Numbered from the stretch's first letter, positions 26,933 to 35,123 are shown. The stretch: DNA of 64,000 nt from Streptomyces sp. NBC_01351 (GCF_036237315.1 NZ_CP108356.1:8251501-8315500), one strand, 5' to 3'. The notes: a model not told the origin generated them from the sequence alone. Translations and numbers: made by a program.

Positions 26933-27118
26933 AGGCGTCTCACCTCGGTCTGGTCAGGACCTGGGAATCAGGGCGGGCAAGGGTGCTGTCACTGTCGCCC
27001 TGTCGCCCTGCCGAGCGAGAGGACGTCCCGGCCCTGGGTGGCTTCGGGCTCGACGAGCGGGAGGCCGGGAAGGCCGCTGCACCGGACAGCCTGGGTGGGT
27101 CGGGTGGCGGGCCGGTGG

Positions 27119-27394
27119 TCAGGTGTGGAGGCGGCTGTTGGTTCCGTCGTGGCTGTCTGCGTGTTCGTCGTCGAACCAGTGATCACCGGCTGCGAGGTAG
27201 CGGAAGGAGTGTGCGCTGTGGGCGGGGAGGGCGACGGTCGCTGCGCGGGTGCCGTCCCCGCGGGGCTCGAGGGGGTGGGCTGCGGGGTTCCAGTGGTTGA
27301 AGTCTCCGACGACGCTGACGGGCCCGTCCGGAGTGTCCTCGGGCAGGATGAAAGTGACCTGGGTACGGCCCTTGAGCTGCTTGCGTTCGAGCAC
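27119..27394 (-). CDS. Isoamylase early-set (CBM48-like) domain protein
   Basis: 91 residues from GTG 27394 (GGAG 8 bp upstream): 'QVTFILPEDTPDGPVSVVGD', 'FNHWNPAAHPLEPRGDGTRA', 'HSFRYLAAGDHWFDDEHADS'. The Phe-Asn-x-Trp and Arg-Tyr-x-x-x-x-x-x-W-x-D elements are those of the glycogen-binding CBM48/early-set fold. It is a free-standing domain, common in actinobacterial stress loci. It may bind alpha-glucan (inference). Confidence 0.9.
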   Translation of the reverse strand: MLERKQLKGRTQVTFILPEDTPDGPVSVVGDFNHWNPAAHPLEPRGDGTRAATVALPAHSAHSFRYLAAGDHWFDDEHADSHDGTNSRLHT

Positions 27395-27537
27395 GGAATG
27401 ACTCCAGCCACAAAGATGGGGAACCTGCCCTGTCATCCTCGCGCCGGTGCGTGTGCAGTGCGGCGGTACAGCGCCGTGGGCCGGGAGGAGACCACCCGGG
27501 TGGCCGCGAGCCGCACGTCGCCGGCCACCGCACTGGA

Positions 27538-27936
27538 CTACTGGGGCAGGCCGTCCGGGTGGCGGGCCGGGGTGTGGCCGTCGGTGGGCGGGTGCGGGTC
27601 GGTGGGGAAGAGGGGCAGGGCGCCGGTCATTTCCAGGAGGCGGGTCAGCTGGTTTTGGGGGGCGGCGAGGCGGATGACGATGCCGGCCGCTTGTGCGGTG
27701 TGTCGGGCGGTGAGGAGTGCGTTGAGTCCGGTGGAGTCGCAGAAGATGAGGCGGCTGCAGTCGACTACTACGGGCCTGGCTGGTGAGGCGTGGGTGAGTG
27801 CTTCGGTGAGGGCGATCCGCAGCGGGGAAGCCGTGTCGAGGTCGATCTCGCCGGCGGGCTGAATGACGACCGAGTGGTCAAGGACCTCGACGGGGATGCC
27901 GGTGCTGTCGGCTTCCCGAGGAGAGTCTCCGGTCAT
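27538..27936 (-). CDS. STAS-domain anti-sigma-factor antagonist
   Basis: 132 residues: 'SVVIQPAGEIDLDTASPLRI', 'VVVDCSRLIFCDSTGLNALL', 'LAAPQNQLTRLLEMTGALPL'. The phosphorylatable Ser is in 'DSTGL'. Start ATG 27936 has AAGGAG 8 bp upstream; an in-frame GTG three codons earlier overlaps that ribosome site. Such proteins release sigma-B-like factors from HATPase anti-sigma factors in a partner switch. A HATPase gene is at 30698-31084, which could be its partner. Confidence 0.93.
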   Translation of the reverse strand: MTGDSPREADSTGIPVEVLDHSVVIQPAGEIDLDTASPLRIALTEALTHASPARPVVVDCSRLIFCDSTGLNALLTARHTAQAAGIVIRLAAPQNQLTRLLEMTGALPLFPTDPHPPTDGHTPARHPDGLPQ

Positions 27937-27994
27937 GGTGATCACTCCTTGGATCGACGGGCGTGGTCCCCGATGCCCGTGGGCCTGGTGCTGA

Positions 27995-28672
27995 TCAGGG
28001 ATGCGGGTCAGGGTTGCGCTGGTCGTGGGTGTCCCTGCGGAGCTGGTCGGTGTGGCGGGTCAGGGCGTCGATGCGGTCGGCGAGCTCGGAGTCCTCGGGC
28101 CGCAGGTGTTCGCGGGTGTCGGCCAGGGGCCGCACGAGGCGGGCGACGTCATTGTCGCCCAGTGCCACGTTCAGGTCGCCGACGGCGGCCTCGGCGCCGG
28201 CCGGGAGGCCGGTGAGGGAGGCGACCTGGCCGGCGAGACGGCGCAGGTCGGCGGCGTTGTCACGGGCCCAGGCGGTCACCGTGCGGTCGGCGGCACGGGT
28301 GGCACGCGTGGCCTCGACGCGCTCGTCACCAGTGCTTCCGGCTGCACCAGGTCGCAGACGCAGGTAGCGGCGCTCGGCGGCCTGACGGCTCGCGACCCCC
28401 AAGGGTCCCGCCAGTTCAGCCCAGCTCGCACCGGCGTCGCGGGCGGTCTCGATCAGCCCGCTCTCCCAGCCGGCCAGCTGCTCACGAACCTCGCGCAGCA
28501 TCACCAGCGCCGCCAGAGCCGACTGCGGACCCGCGTCTGGATCGGACACCGTCGCCGCCTGCGGCGTCACTGCCGGGGGGTGCTGCGCGTCGCTGACGGC
28601 TTGGCGGATGGTCCTCAGCGCCGCGGCGGCGACGAGGAAATCGATGGGTGCGGGTGGGGCGGCTTCTGGCAT
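27995..28672 (-). CDS. rheA: RheA-like repressor of hsp18
   Basis: 225 residues. An N-terminal 'LREVREQLAGWESGLIETAR', 'DAGASWAELAGPLGVASRQA', 'AERRYLRL' segment is a probable HTH. The C-terminal half is Ala/Arg/Asp-rich and helical. It is divergent from the small heat-shock gene, as RheA is in Streptomyces albus. The intergenic region carries TGTCATC-N5-GATGACA, the published RheA operator form. RheA is a thermosensor that leaves DNA on heating, so repression of hsp18 and itself at normal temperature is expected. Length and arrangement agree with RheA; the thermosensing part cannot be read from sequence. Confidence 0.82.
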   Translation of the reverse strand: MPEAAPPAPIDFLVAAAALRTIRQAVSDAQHPPAVTPQAATVSDPDAGPQSALAALVMLREVREQLAGWESGLIETARDAGASWAELAGPLGVASRQAAERRYLRLRPGAAGSTGDERVEATRATRAADRTVTAWARDNAADLRRLAGQVASLTGLPAGAEAAVGDLNVALGDNDVARLVRPLADTREHLRPEDSELADRIDALTRHTDQLRRDTHDQRNPDPHP

Positions 28673-28688
28673 GGCGCTCTCCGTCTCT

Positions 28689-28706
28689 TGTCACCCTTCA
28701 GTGACA
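28689..28706. promoter_or_regulatory. Second operator-like inverted repeat
   Basis: TGTCACCCTTCAGTGACA has perfect TGTCAC/GTGACA arms with a 6-bp spacer. It lies 26 bp from the canonical RheA site and nearer the rheA-like start. It is probably a lower-affinity or autoregulatory RheA site. Confidence 0.65.
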
Positions 28707-28714
28707 TTCTTGCT

Positions 28715-28733
28715 TGTCATCGTTTCGATGACA
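28715..28733. promoter_or_regulatory. RheA operator
   Basis: TGTCATC-GTTTC-GATGACA is a perfect inverted repeat matching the RheA operator described for S. albus hsp18. It overlaps the likely hsp18 promoter (TTGTCA at 28714). Confidence 0.85.
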
Positions 28734-28800
28734 TGTTACAACGGGAGCACGTTGAAGCGCATTGGCAGTTTCTGCCTGAACCAACTGGAGGTGTTTCGCG

Positions 28801-29235
28801 ATGTTGATGCGCACTGACCCGTTCCGCGAGATGGACCGGATCGTCCAGCAGCTGTCCGGCAGCTCGGGCACGTGGTCGAAGCCGTCCGTGATGCCGATGG
28901 ACGCCTACCGCCAGGGCGACGTCTACGTGATCGCCTTCGACCTCCCCGGAGTGAGTACCGAGGCGATCGACATCGACGTCGAGCGGAACATGCTGACGGT
29001 CAAGGCCGAGCGCCGGCCCGCGGAGAAGTCCGACGGCGTCCAGATGGAGCTCTCCGAGCGGCCCCTCGGCGTGTTTTCCCGCCAGGTGATGCTGGCCGAC
29101 ACTCTCGACACCGAGCGCATCGAAGCCGACTACAACGCGGGTGTCCTGACCCTGCGGATCCCCATCGCAGAGCGCGCCAAGCCCCGGAAGATCAGCATCA
29201 GCGGCGAGTCCGGCCGCAAGCAGATCTCCAGCTGA
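28801..29235 (+). CDS. hsp18: Small heat-shock protein, Hsp20/alpha-crystallin
   Basis: 144 residues, MLMRTDPFREMDRIVQQLSG. The alpha-crystallin domain spans about 35-130: 'PMDAYRQGDVYVIAFDLPGV', 'EAIDIDVERNMLTVKAERRP' and 'IEADYNAGVLTLRIPIAERA', the last being the A-x-x-x-x-G-V-L signature. A C-terminal 'RKISIS' carries the I-x-I anchor. It is an ATP-independent holdase. GGAGG precedes the start and the RheA operators lie just upstream. The DUF2267 genes follow closely and may share the transcript. Confidence 0.95.
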   Translation: MLMRTDPFREMDRIVQQLSGSSGTWSKPSVMPMDAYRQGDVYVIAFDLPGVSTEAIDIDVERNMLTVKAERRPAEKSDGVQMELSERPLGVFSRQVMLADTLDTERIEADYNAGVLTLRIPIAERAKPRKISISGESGRKQISS

Positions 29236-29339
29236 ACAAGCCGACACCCCCACGTGTGGAGGACGGGGCAACGATCCCCTCCGGCACCCGTCCTCCGCAC
29301 CCGCCCGGCCAGCTCCCTTCACCACTCGGAGGTGACGTG

Positions 29340-29735
29340 ATGCCGATGCGCCCGGAGGCGTTCGTGGCCCATGTCCAGGAACACGGCGAATACCGCACTC
29401 GCGAGGAGGCCGAGCGGGTATCCCGCGTTGTCCTGGCCCTGCTCGGCGCCCACCTCGTCGGCACGGTGCGAGCCGAGCTCGCCGCCCGCCTCCCCGAGAC
29501 GTACGCCCTGATCCTCCTCAATCCCTTGCAGGCCGCGGAGCCGCTCTCCCCGGAACGCTTCGTGCGCGCGACCGCGGCCTGGATCGACGGCGCCACAGAG
29601 AAGACCGCCCTGTGGGATATCGGAGCCGTCCTGTCCACCGTCGCGGCCGCCGCCGGCGACGCCTTGACCCGCGAGGTCCTGCTCCAGCTCCCGCCCGGCT
29701 ACGACCTCCTCTTCGGCCACCCCCAGTCCGCCTGA
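29340..29735 (+). CDS. DUF2267 protein (first of tandem pair)
   Basis: 131 residues: 'VQEHGEYRTREEAERVSRVV', 'LALLGAHLVGTVRAELAARL' and 'LQLPPGYDLLFG'. DUF2267 proteins are small helical proteins of unknown function found in stress and hydrophobic-compound loci. GGAGGTGA precedes ATG 29340. It is 105 bp after hsp18 in the same direction, so heat induction by read-through is plausible. Confidence 0.92.
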   Translation: MPMRPEAFVAHVQEHGEYRTREEAERVSRVVLALLGAHLVGTVRAELAARLPETYALILLNPLQAAEPLSPERFVRATAAWIDGATEKTALWDIGAVLSTVAAAAGDALTREVLLQLPPGYDLLFGHPQSA

Positions 29736-29783
29736 CCGCCACCGGCGTCCACGCGAACCTTGACGAGAAAGGCATCCGCAGCC

Positions 29784-30230
29784 ATGTACGACCAGCTTCG
29801 AGCGAACCTGCCCCAGCCGGTCATGACGTTCGACCAGATGCTGGAACGTGTCCGCTACGAAGGCGTCTACCCCACCCGCGAACGCGCCGAGGAAGTCCTC
29901 CGGACCGTCCTGGCCGCCCTCGGCCGGCAGGTCGCCGGCGACGAACGGGTCGACCTCGCACGCTGCCTGCCCGTGGAGGCCGCGCTGTCCTTGACCGCCC
30001 AGATTCCCGACACGCAGCAGCTGACCGGCTGGGGCTTCGTCAAGGACCTGGCCGCCCGCACCGGGGACACCCCGGCCACCGCCCGCTGGAACGTCGGCGC
30101 CGTCCTGGCCGTCGTTGCCCGCCTTGCCGGACCCGACCTCCTCGCCCGCATCCTGCGCCGGCTTCCCGGTGGCTACGCGCTCCTCTTCGGGCAGGCCGAG
30201 CTGCGTCAGCCCCAGTCCACCGCCGCCTGA
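29784..30230 (+). CDS. DUF2267 protein (second of tandem pair)
   Basis: 148 residues: 'LERVRYEGVYPTRERAEEVL', 'RTVLAALGRQVAGDERVDLA' and 'RRLPGGYALLFGQAELRQPQ'. It is clearly homologous to its upstream neighbour but divergent, so it is an old duplication. A TTG at 29760 is an alternative start. The transcript probably ends at the long palindrome 30251-30306. Confidence 0.92.
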   Translation: MYDQLRANLPQPVMTFDQMLERVRYEGVYPTRERAEEVLRTVLAALGRQVAGDERVDLARCLPVEAALSLTAQIPDTQQLTGWGFVKDLAARTGDTPATARWNVGAVLAVVARLAGPDLLARILRRLPGGYALLFGQAELRQPQSTAA

Positions 30231-30250
30231 TCGGTCGGTCGGAACTGCGG

Positions 30251-30306
30251 CCCACATGTGTCGGGGCCCGGACCGCAATTGCGGTCCGGGCCCCGACACA
30301 TGTGGG
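30251..30306. terminator. 56-bp perfect palindrome, bidirectional terminator
   Basis: Two 28-nt arms, the first beginning CCCACATGTGTCGGGG, are exactly complementary with no spacer. The structure sits between two convergent genes (DUF2267 and csbD-like), 20 bp after one stop and 4 bp from the other. It has no U-tract, as is usual for Streptomyces terminators. It is unusually long and perfect. Confidence 0.85.
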
Positions 30307-30309
30307 AGG

Positions 30310-30483
30310 TCAGTGCTTGAAGGCGTCCTTGATCTTTTCCTTGGCGTCGCGGGCGTCGCCCTTGGCCTGCTCTGCGCGTCCCTCGGCGGTCAGTCGCTCG
30401 TTGCCCGTCAGGCGCCCAGCGGCCTCCTTGAGCTTGCCCTTGGCCTGCTCGCCCTTTGCCTCGGCCTTCTGCTCACCAGACAC
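30310..30483 (-). CDS. CsbD-family stress protein
   Basis: 57 residues, too short for usual gene-calling limits. GTG 30483 with GAGGAG 9 bp upstream gives MSGEQKAEAKGEQAKGKLKE, 'AAGRLTGNERLTAEGRAEQA', 'KGDARDAKEKIKDAFKH'. The 'KGKLKEAAGRLTGNERL..EG' motif defines CsbD, a small charged general-stress protein controlled by sigma-B in Bacillus. Its function is unknown. It sits within the stress block. Confidence 0.93.
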   Translation of the reverse strand: MSGEQKAEAKGEQAKGKLKEAAGRLTGNERLTAEGRAEQAKGDARDAKEKIKDAFKH

Positions 30484-30697
30484 AGCTGATCACTCCTCTA
30501 CGGTGGAAAAGCCTTACGCAACCCCGTATGGCCGCTGCGAGCGGGATGAAACGGACCGGGCGGGGGAGTGGGCGCCCTGCCCGACGGCCTCGGTGAGAGT
30601 GCAGCTCCGGGCAGTCGTCACGCCGGGCCGGCGCCCTGCGGCTTGCCGGCTGCCCGTCCGGAAACCCACTGACCGCCCGGCTTCGCCGGCACGGGTC

Positions 30698-31084
30698 CTA
30701 TCGGGGAAGCAGGGCTCGGACGGTCTTGCCGCCTTCGGGTGTCGGAGTGACGACGGTGGCGTGGGAGAGGTCGTTGACCATGTGCCAGCCGAATCCTCCG
30801 GTGTCGTGGTGCAGGTCGGCCACGCGCATGTACGGCGTGTGGGGGCTGGGGTCGTCGACGGCAACTTCGATGGTGCCGGGGTGCGCGGTCAGGCGCAGGG
30901 CGTAGGTGCCGCCACCGTGGCGCAGGGCGTTGGCGACGAGTTCGGAGACGACCAGGATGACGGTGTCGGCGGCATTCGGTCCCACGCCCGGCCACAGAGT
31001 TCCGAGAAAACGCCGGGCGGCCTCACGTGCCTCGGCGACCTCGCGAGCGGGGACGGCCGTGGCGTCGACGTGCACTGCGTCCAT
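30698..31084 (-). CDS. HATPase_c anti-sigma factor / serine kinase-like protein
   Basis: 128 residues from ATG 31084 (GGGAGC upstream): MDAVHVDATAVPAREVAEAR, 'TVILVVSELVANALRHGGGT' (N-box with Glu and Asn), 'EVAVDDPSPHTPYMRVADLH' (the G1-like DxxP variant), 'TGGFGWHMVNDLSHATVVTP' (G2). It is a short RsbW/SpoIIAB-type GHKL ATPase. Streptomyces has dozens; here a STAS antagonist is encoded 3 kb away in the same stress block. Confidence 0.92.
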   Translation of the reverse strand: MDAVHVDATAVPAREVAEAREAARRFLGTLWPGVGPNAADTVILVVSELVANALRHGGGTYALRLTAHPGTIEVAVDDPSPHTPYMRVADLHHDTGGFGWHMVNDLSHATVVTPTPEGGKTVRALLPR

Positions 31085-31269
31085 CAGATGCTCCCTGGTT
31101 TCTGAATCGTCGGGTCTGGCCCCTGTCAGCCGCCGCGTGTGGTGCCCCGGCCTGCCGCCGTCCAACCCCGTCGGCTTCGATTTCCTCCGTGCGGAGCACT
31201 CAGATTCCTCATCGAGGCGTACGCGGAAATCTATGCTGGCTGGAGTAGACATTCCTTCGTGGGGTGGTT

Positions 31270-31338
31270 ATGGTTTCTCTCGTAGCCCAGAGAGACGAAG
31301 GGCCTGGCAGAGACGAACTGCCGGGCAGCAGGACATGA
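31270..31338 (+). CDS. Possible short leader ORF, 22 codons
   Basis: ATG with GGGGTGG upstream encodes MVSLVAQRDEGPGRDELPGS RT split over 22 residues. It lies far upstream of the MerR gene at the start of a long non-coding leader. It is a candidate regulatory upstream ORF. Confidence 0.3.
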   Translation: MVSLVAQRDEGPGRDELPGSRT

Positions 31339-31875
31339 AGTAGCAGTTCAGTAGTGCGGTGCGGTGGTGGAGTTCCGAAGCCAGGGTTGTTGCACGACGG
31401 CGACGGGACTGACGACCGGACCGGGCGGCCCGCAGTGATCAGGGGCCACCGCAGTGGCAGTACTCGGCAGTGAAGTTCAGTGAGAGCGGTACCTCGGTGA
31501 AGGCGTCGGCTGCGGGCGCGCGCACCGGGAGGTTCGGCAGTGGGGTTCCAAGCCAGAGCAGATGCACGATGGGCAACGGGGCTGGCTGCCGGAGAGCGGT
31601 GCTAGGACAGGCCGCTGAGCAGTTCGCATCACCAGTAGGACGCAGTACGGCAGTACCCGTAAATGATTGATCCCAGAGGGAAGAACGGAGGAGCCGAGCG
31701 CCATCAGGATCGCCCGGGCGGAAGTCTGAGCCCGGGTACCGCAGGACATCGATAGTGAGGTGGTCTCCGGTCAAGCAACCGCGATCCCCGCAGCCCCGAC
31801 AGCATTCCGGTCGGGCACGCGGACACAGAAGGCCGGCGCACGATCAGGGCCGGCAGATGGTGTAGCAGTTCCTTC
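31339..31875 (+). ncRNA. Candidate long leader rich in CAGT repeats
   Basis: About 540 bp without a convincing gene. Between 31340 and 31660 the tetramer CAGT occurs about a dozen times, mostly as GGCAGT or GCAGT, with dense clusters at 31450-31480 and 31619-31655. A possible 30-codon ORF (31663-31755, MIDPRGKNGGAERHQDRPGG) lies inside. The stretch runs in the same direction as the MerR gene and ends in a strong hairpin just before it. Confidence 0.4.
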
Positions 31876-31907
31876 GGGGCCCTGGTGCCAATAGGCGCCA
31901 GGGCCCC
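31876..31907 (+). terminator. Hairpin immediately before the MerR gene (attenuator-like)
   Basis: A 14-bp stem (GGGGCCCTGGTGCC with one G-U pair) and a 4-nt AATA loop end 27 bp before the MerR start codon. Its position between leader and gene suggests attenuation rather than ordinary termination. Confidence 0.65.
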
Positions 31908-31934
31908 TCCACGCGTTTCCACAGAGAGGTACAC

Positions 31935-32294
31935 ATGACAGCAGAGAATCCGACCGGCCCCCTCCGCGGCCACCTGGACGACGACGACTTCCCCGCCTAC
32001 ACCATGGGCCGGGCCGCCGAGATGCTCGGCACCACCCAGGGCTTCCTCCGCGCCATCGGCGAAGCCCGCCTCATCACCCCGCTCCGCTCCGCAGGCGGAC
32101 ACCGCCGCTACTCCCGCTACCAGCTGCGCATCGCGGCTCGCGCCCGGGAGCTCGTCGACCACGGCACCCCCATCGAGGCCGCCTGCCGCATCGTCATCCT
32201 CGAAGATCAGCTTGAAGAAGCGCAGCGCATCAACGCCGAATACCGCCGCGCCGCCGAGTCAACGAACCTCAAAACCACGACCTCCGAAGGCTAA
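31935..32294 (+). CDS. MerR-type helix-turn-helix regulator (truncated-sensor type)
   Basis: 119 residues: 'YTMGRAAEMLGTTQGFLRAI', 'GEARLITPLRSAGGHRRYSR', 'YQLRIAARARELVDHGTPIE', then a short coiled coil ('LEDQLEEAQRINAEYRRAAE'). The HTH and wing are complete, but there is no long effector domain, as in small Streptomyces MerR/BldC-like regulators. The unusually long leader suggests post-initiation control. A near-identical tail fragment occurs at 12651-12731. Confidence 0.9.
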   Translation: MTAENPTGPLRGHLDDDDFPAYTMGRAAEMLGTTQGFLRAIGEARLITPLRSAGGHRRYSRYQLRIAARARELVDHGTPIEAACRIVILEDQLEEAQRINAEYRRAAESTNLKTTTSEG

Positions 32295-32373
32295 GACCTG
32301 TAACTCTCCCCGTGCCCGGCGGTCGAGATCCAGGTCGGCCGCACGCCAGGGGCTGTTGTGCGTGGGCCCGGGG

Positions 32374-33855
32374 CTACGGCCTGCTCAGGATGTCGCTCAC
32401 GCGGTGGGCGTAGACCACCCGGCCGCAGGGGGAGCCGGTGTCGGTGCAGCCCGGGTCCGCGGTGTTCATGCGGTGCTCGGTCAGTGACCAGAGGTACTGG
32501 GTGCCCGTCCCCGCGGGAAGGACGCTCTGGGCGTGCTCGAAGGACAGGTCCTCGGGCCCGGCCGCGTTGGTGATGTTGCCGCCGTAGTCCACCAGGCGCC
32601 CGCCGGAGACGTTGGCCCGCCGCAGGCTGCCGCTGTTGTTGAGCCAGCTGCGGCTGAAGTAGTACATGCCGTTGTAGCGAGCCGCGCCCTGGGTGAGGTC
32701 GCGCGGCAAGTAGTACGCGCTGGTAGCGCCGACCGCGCCGTTGGTCGTCTTGAGGAGCCCCGTGCTGTCGTCGATGGGGAGTGCTCCGACCCGCCCCTTC
32801 TCGGGGTGCGTGGCGTCGGAGTTGCAGTACTCGCCCATGATCAGCGCCGGAGCGGCGGTGGCGCTGCGGTCGATCGAGATGTAGGACGCCTTGGGAGCTC
32901 CGGTCGCGACGCAGGTCCCTGCGGACGAGTTGCCTTGGGCGCTGGCGAACTGGTAAGAGGCCACCTGCGGCATCACATAGCGGTACGTGTGGCTGTAGTA
33001 GACGCTGCTCTGCCGGCCGATCTTCGTTTCGTCCCTGACGTTGCTCTTCAGGCCGTTGAGCGTGGTGTCGTCCACCGAGGCGTCCTGGTCTGGGTTGAGG
33101 TCCAGGAGGGAACGCATGTCGAAGACCCGCAGGCCGTTCATGGTGTCCGTGACGTACAGGTAGTACTTGTACCAGGCGATGCCGCCGGCGTGGACGTCGA
33201 CCGCCTTGTAGGAGGCGTTGCCGTACGAGTTGTAGTACGGCTCGACCAGCAGGACGTGACGGTACCGCCAGCCCTCGGGGTTGCCCGGTATCGCGGTTTC
33301 CGGGTCGAGGAACGACAGCCGCACGCCCTTGTCGGGGCAGGTGCCGGGGTCCGACGAGCAGAGGCCGCTGTCGGCCTTGTCGTACCAGGAGGTGACCAAC
33401 GGCTTCCGGGTGCCCCAGAGTTCGTCGGCCTGGGCGTCCGAAACGCCGGTGATGCCCTGCGGTATCCATTCCTCGGTGTCGGAGTCGCCCGCGTCCCAGC
33501 AGAACTTCCTTGCGGGAGGCAGCACGGTGCCGTTGTCGCCGGTGCCGAAGGGGTCCGTGGTGCAGGAAGCGCCGGTCTTCGCAACCCGGTTGCCCTGGTC
33601 GAGCAGGTCCTGGACGCCCTGTACCGGCAGGGCAGCCTTCAGGTCGGCCACCTGGCCGCTCAAGTCCGGCCCGGACTTGAGGTTGAAGGAGGACGCGGTT
33701 GCCGGGTCGCCGGGAGCCGCTTGCGCGGGGGCGCCGAGTGCGGGTACCGAGAGGACTGCCGCGGCGAGCGCGGCGACCCAACTGGTCCGCCGGAAGAAGG
33801 GTGTACGAGAGGCCGTACGTGAGGCTATGCGTGGGAGCGTATGAGAAGTCGTCAT
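32374..33855 (-). CDS. Large secreted protein of unknown function
   Basis: 493 residues with a long Sec signal (RRTSWVAALAAAVLSVPALG ... QAAP). Cys-containing loops ('CTTDPFGTG', 'CSSDPGTCPD', 'GCTDTGSPCG') suggest disulfides. 'WYKYYLYVTDTMNGLRVFDM' and 'GRVGALPIDDSTGLLKTTNG' look like beta-propeller blades. It is a known type of secreted Streptomyces protein without assigned activity. No catalytic motif is visible. Confidence 0.85.
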   Translation of the reverse strand: MTTSHTLPRIASRTASRTPFFRRTSWVAALAAAVLSVPALGAPAQAAPGDPATASSFNLKSGPDLSGQVADLKAALPVQGVQDLLDQGNRVAKTGASCTTDPFGTGDNGTVLPPARKFCWDAGDSDTEEWIPQGITGVSDAQADELWGTRKPLVTSWYDKADSGLCSSDPGTCPDKGVRLSFLDPETAIPGNPEGWRYRHVLLVEPYYNSYGNASYKAVDVHAGGIAWYKYYLYVTDTMNGLRVFDMRSLLDLNPDQDASVDDTTLNGLKSNVRDETKIGRQSSVYYSHTYRYVMPQVASYQFASAQGNSSAGTCVATGAPKASYISIDRSATAAPALIMGEYCNSDATHPEKGRVGALPIDDSTGLLKTTNGAVGATSAYYLPRDLTQGAARYNGMYYFSRSWLNNSGSLRRANVSGGRLVDYGGNITNAAGPEDLSFEHAQSVLPAGTGTQYLWSLTEHRMNTADPGCTDTGSPCGRVVYAHRVSDILSRP

Positions 33856-34639
33856 TTATGGCCTTTACTCACGGCGAGGGGGGGGAAGCCCGTGATCATG
33901 CCAGCGCGCCAGCTGTCATGTCCAGGATGATGGGCGTCTTGTCGCCCTCGTCACCGGCTGCGTGATTGCGCCTGTTGGCACGCCGACACGCCATTGCTGT
34001 CACGGGTCTCGACCTCGACGGCTCACAGAGGCTGCATACGCCTACACCGCCGACTACGTCTGGGAAACCCCTCCCGCTGCCCGCCCGCCACCGGGCGACG
34101 AACCGGCCACCGCCGCCGACGCACAGAGCGTCGCCTGCTTCCCCGCGAGCTGATCGCCGACCAGTCCGGGATCGTCAGTGACTACCCCTGTGCGGATCCC
34201 GAATCGACCCTCGCTGTCCTCGCCGACGATGCGGCGGGGGCGCGCGGCCTCGACGCCAGTCCGGGGGGCCGCCGGGCGCGGACCGGGCACACAATCCTCC
34301 TGCATGCCACCTGCTGGCCGGACAAGTGGTGTGTGCAGGAGCTGGAGTCCGCCGCCGGCCCGGCTGTCGACAGGACGAAGGCGGCCGCGAGGCCGGCCGC
34401 CGATACCGACCGCTGTCCAGGACTCGGAGGATGTCCGCGTAGCGAGCGGCCCCGGGCGCGGACCTTCGTACCGATGACGTCGTCGAAGGCAAGGATCGGT
34501 GGCTATGTCGATGAGTGAGGGGTTCTGGCACAGATCTTGGGGAGCGGTCGCGGAGGGCGACGGTGTCGCTCGATTACAGGGGGAGGGTCACGAGCCCAGG
34601 GCCCCCTGTTTCAGTGCACTTTGGTCGCTCATCCGGCAC
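33856..34639. other. Gap; one ISL3-like end, no supported gene
   Basis: Open frames on both strands are not convincing. At about 34514-34545 the sequence GGTTCTGGCACAGATCTTGG resembles the MITE/ISL3-type end at 46909. A related direct copy lies at about 35037. Confidence 0.45.
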
Positions 34640-35002
34640 TCATCGGTCGCATGGGCACAGGATCCGGTGTGCGTCGATCAGTGTGAAGGTGTCTTCGTTC
34701 CAAGAGCAGACCTCAAGCCGCGCCAGATACCCGTCCTCGGCGAACACCAGAACCTCGCCGACGGTCTCTCCGTCCGCGCCGAACAGTTCCATGTCGGCCA
34801 CCACCTGCGTGCCCGTAAGCGCGGGTGCGGGTGAAACACCGTCCGCATCGAGACTGAAGTACGTCGAACCGCAGCCGCACGCACAGCACTTCTCCAGTCG
34901 GAGATGCCGCATCTGCCGATGCAGCGCGAGATCTGGGTCCACCACCATGCTCAAAGCGGTGTCCAGTACGTGAGCAACGTCAGTAGGCAACGCTCTGGTC
35001 AT
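34640..35002 (-). CDS. Hypothetical protein, 120 residues, Cys-rich motif
   Basis: MTRALPTDVAHVLDTALSMV, then 'KCCACGCGSTYFSLDADG' and 'VADMELFGADGETVGEVLVF', ending 'IDAHRILCPCDR'. The CxCGCxTF-like cluster plus terminal CPC could bind a metal ion. Uncharacterised family in Streptomyces. The ribosome site is weak. Confidence 0.72.
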   Translation of the reverse strand: MTRALPTDVAHVLDTALSMVVDPDLALHRQMRHLRLEKCCACGCGSTYFSLDADGVSPAPALTGTQVVADMELFGADGETVGEVLVFAEDGYLARLEVCSWNEDTFTLIDAHRILCPCDR

Positions 35003-35123
35003 GTCTGCAAGGTATCTGACCTGCGCAGTACTTCTCGGTTCTCGCGCAGCTCTTGGGGAGTGTCTCGTAGTGCTACTGGAGCAGGATCATCTTTGAACCC
35101 CGTGCATCCATGACGGGTCGCAG

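Noticed and set aside
27119..30230. Phage or secondary-metabolite cluster reading of the stress block
   Set aside because: No structural phage genes, synthases or tailoring enzymes are present. Every gene fits a stress module.
31704..32162. Minus-strand ORF over the MerR gene
   Set aside because: It overlaps a well-supported MerR gene and has no recognisable domain.
33994..34518. Plus-strand ORF with 'RELIADQSGIVSDYPCADPE'
   Set aside because: Composition resembles coding in part, but no start, ribosome site or family resemblance. All frames in this gap are open.
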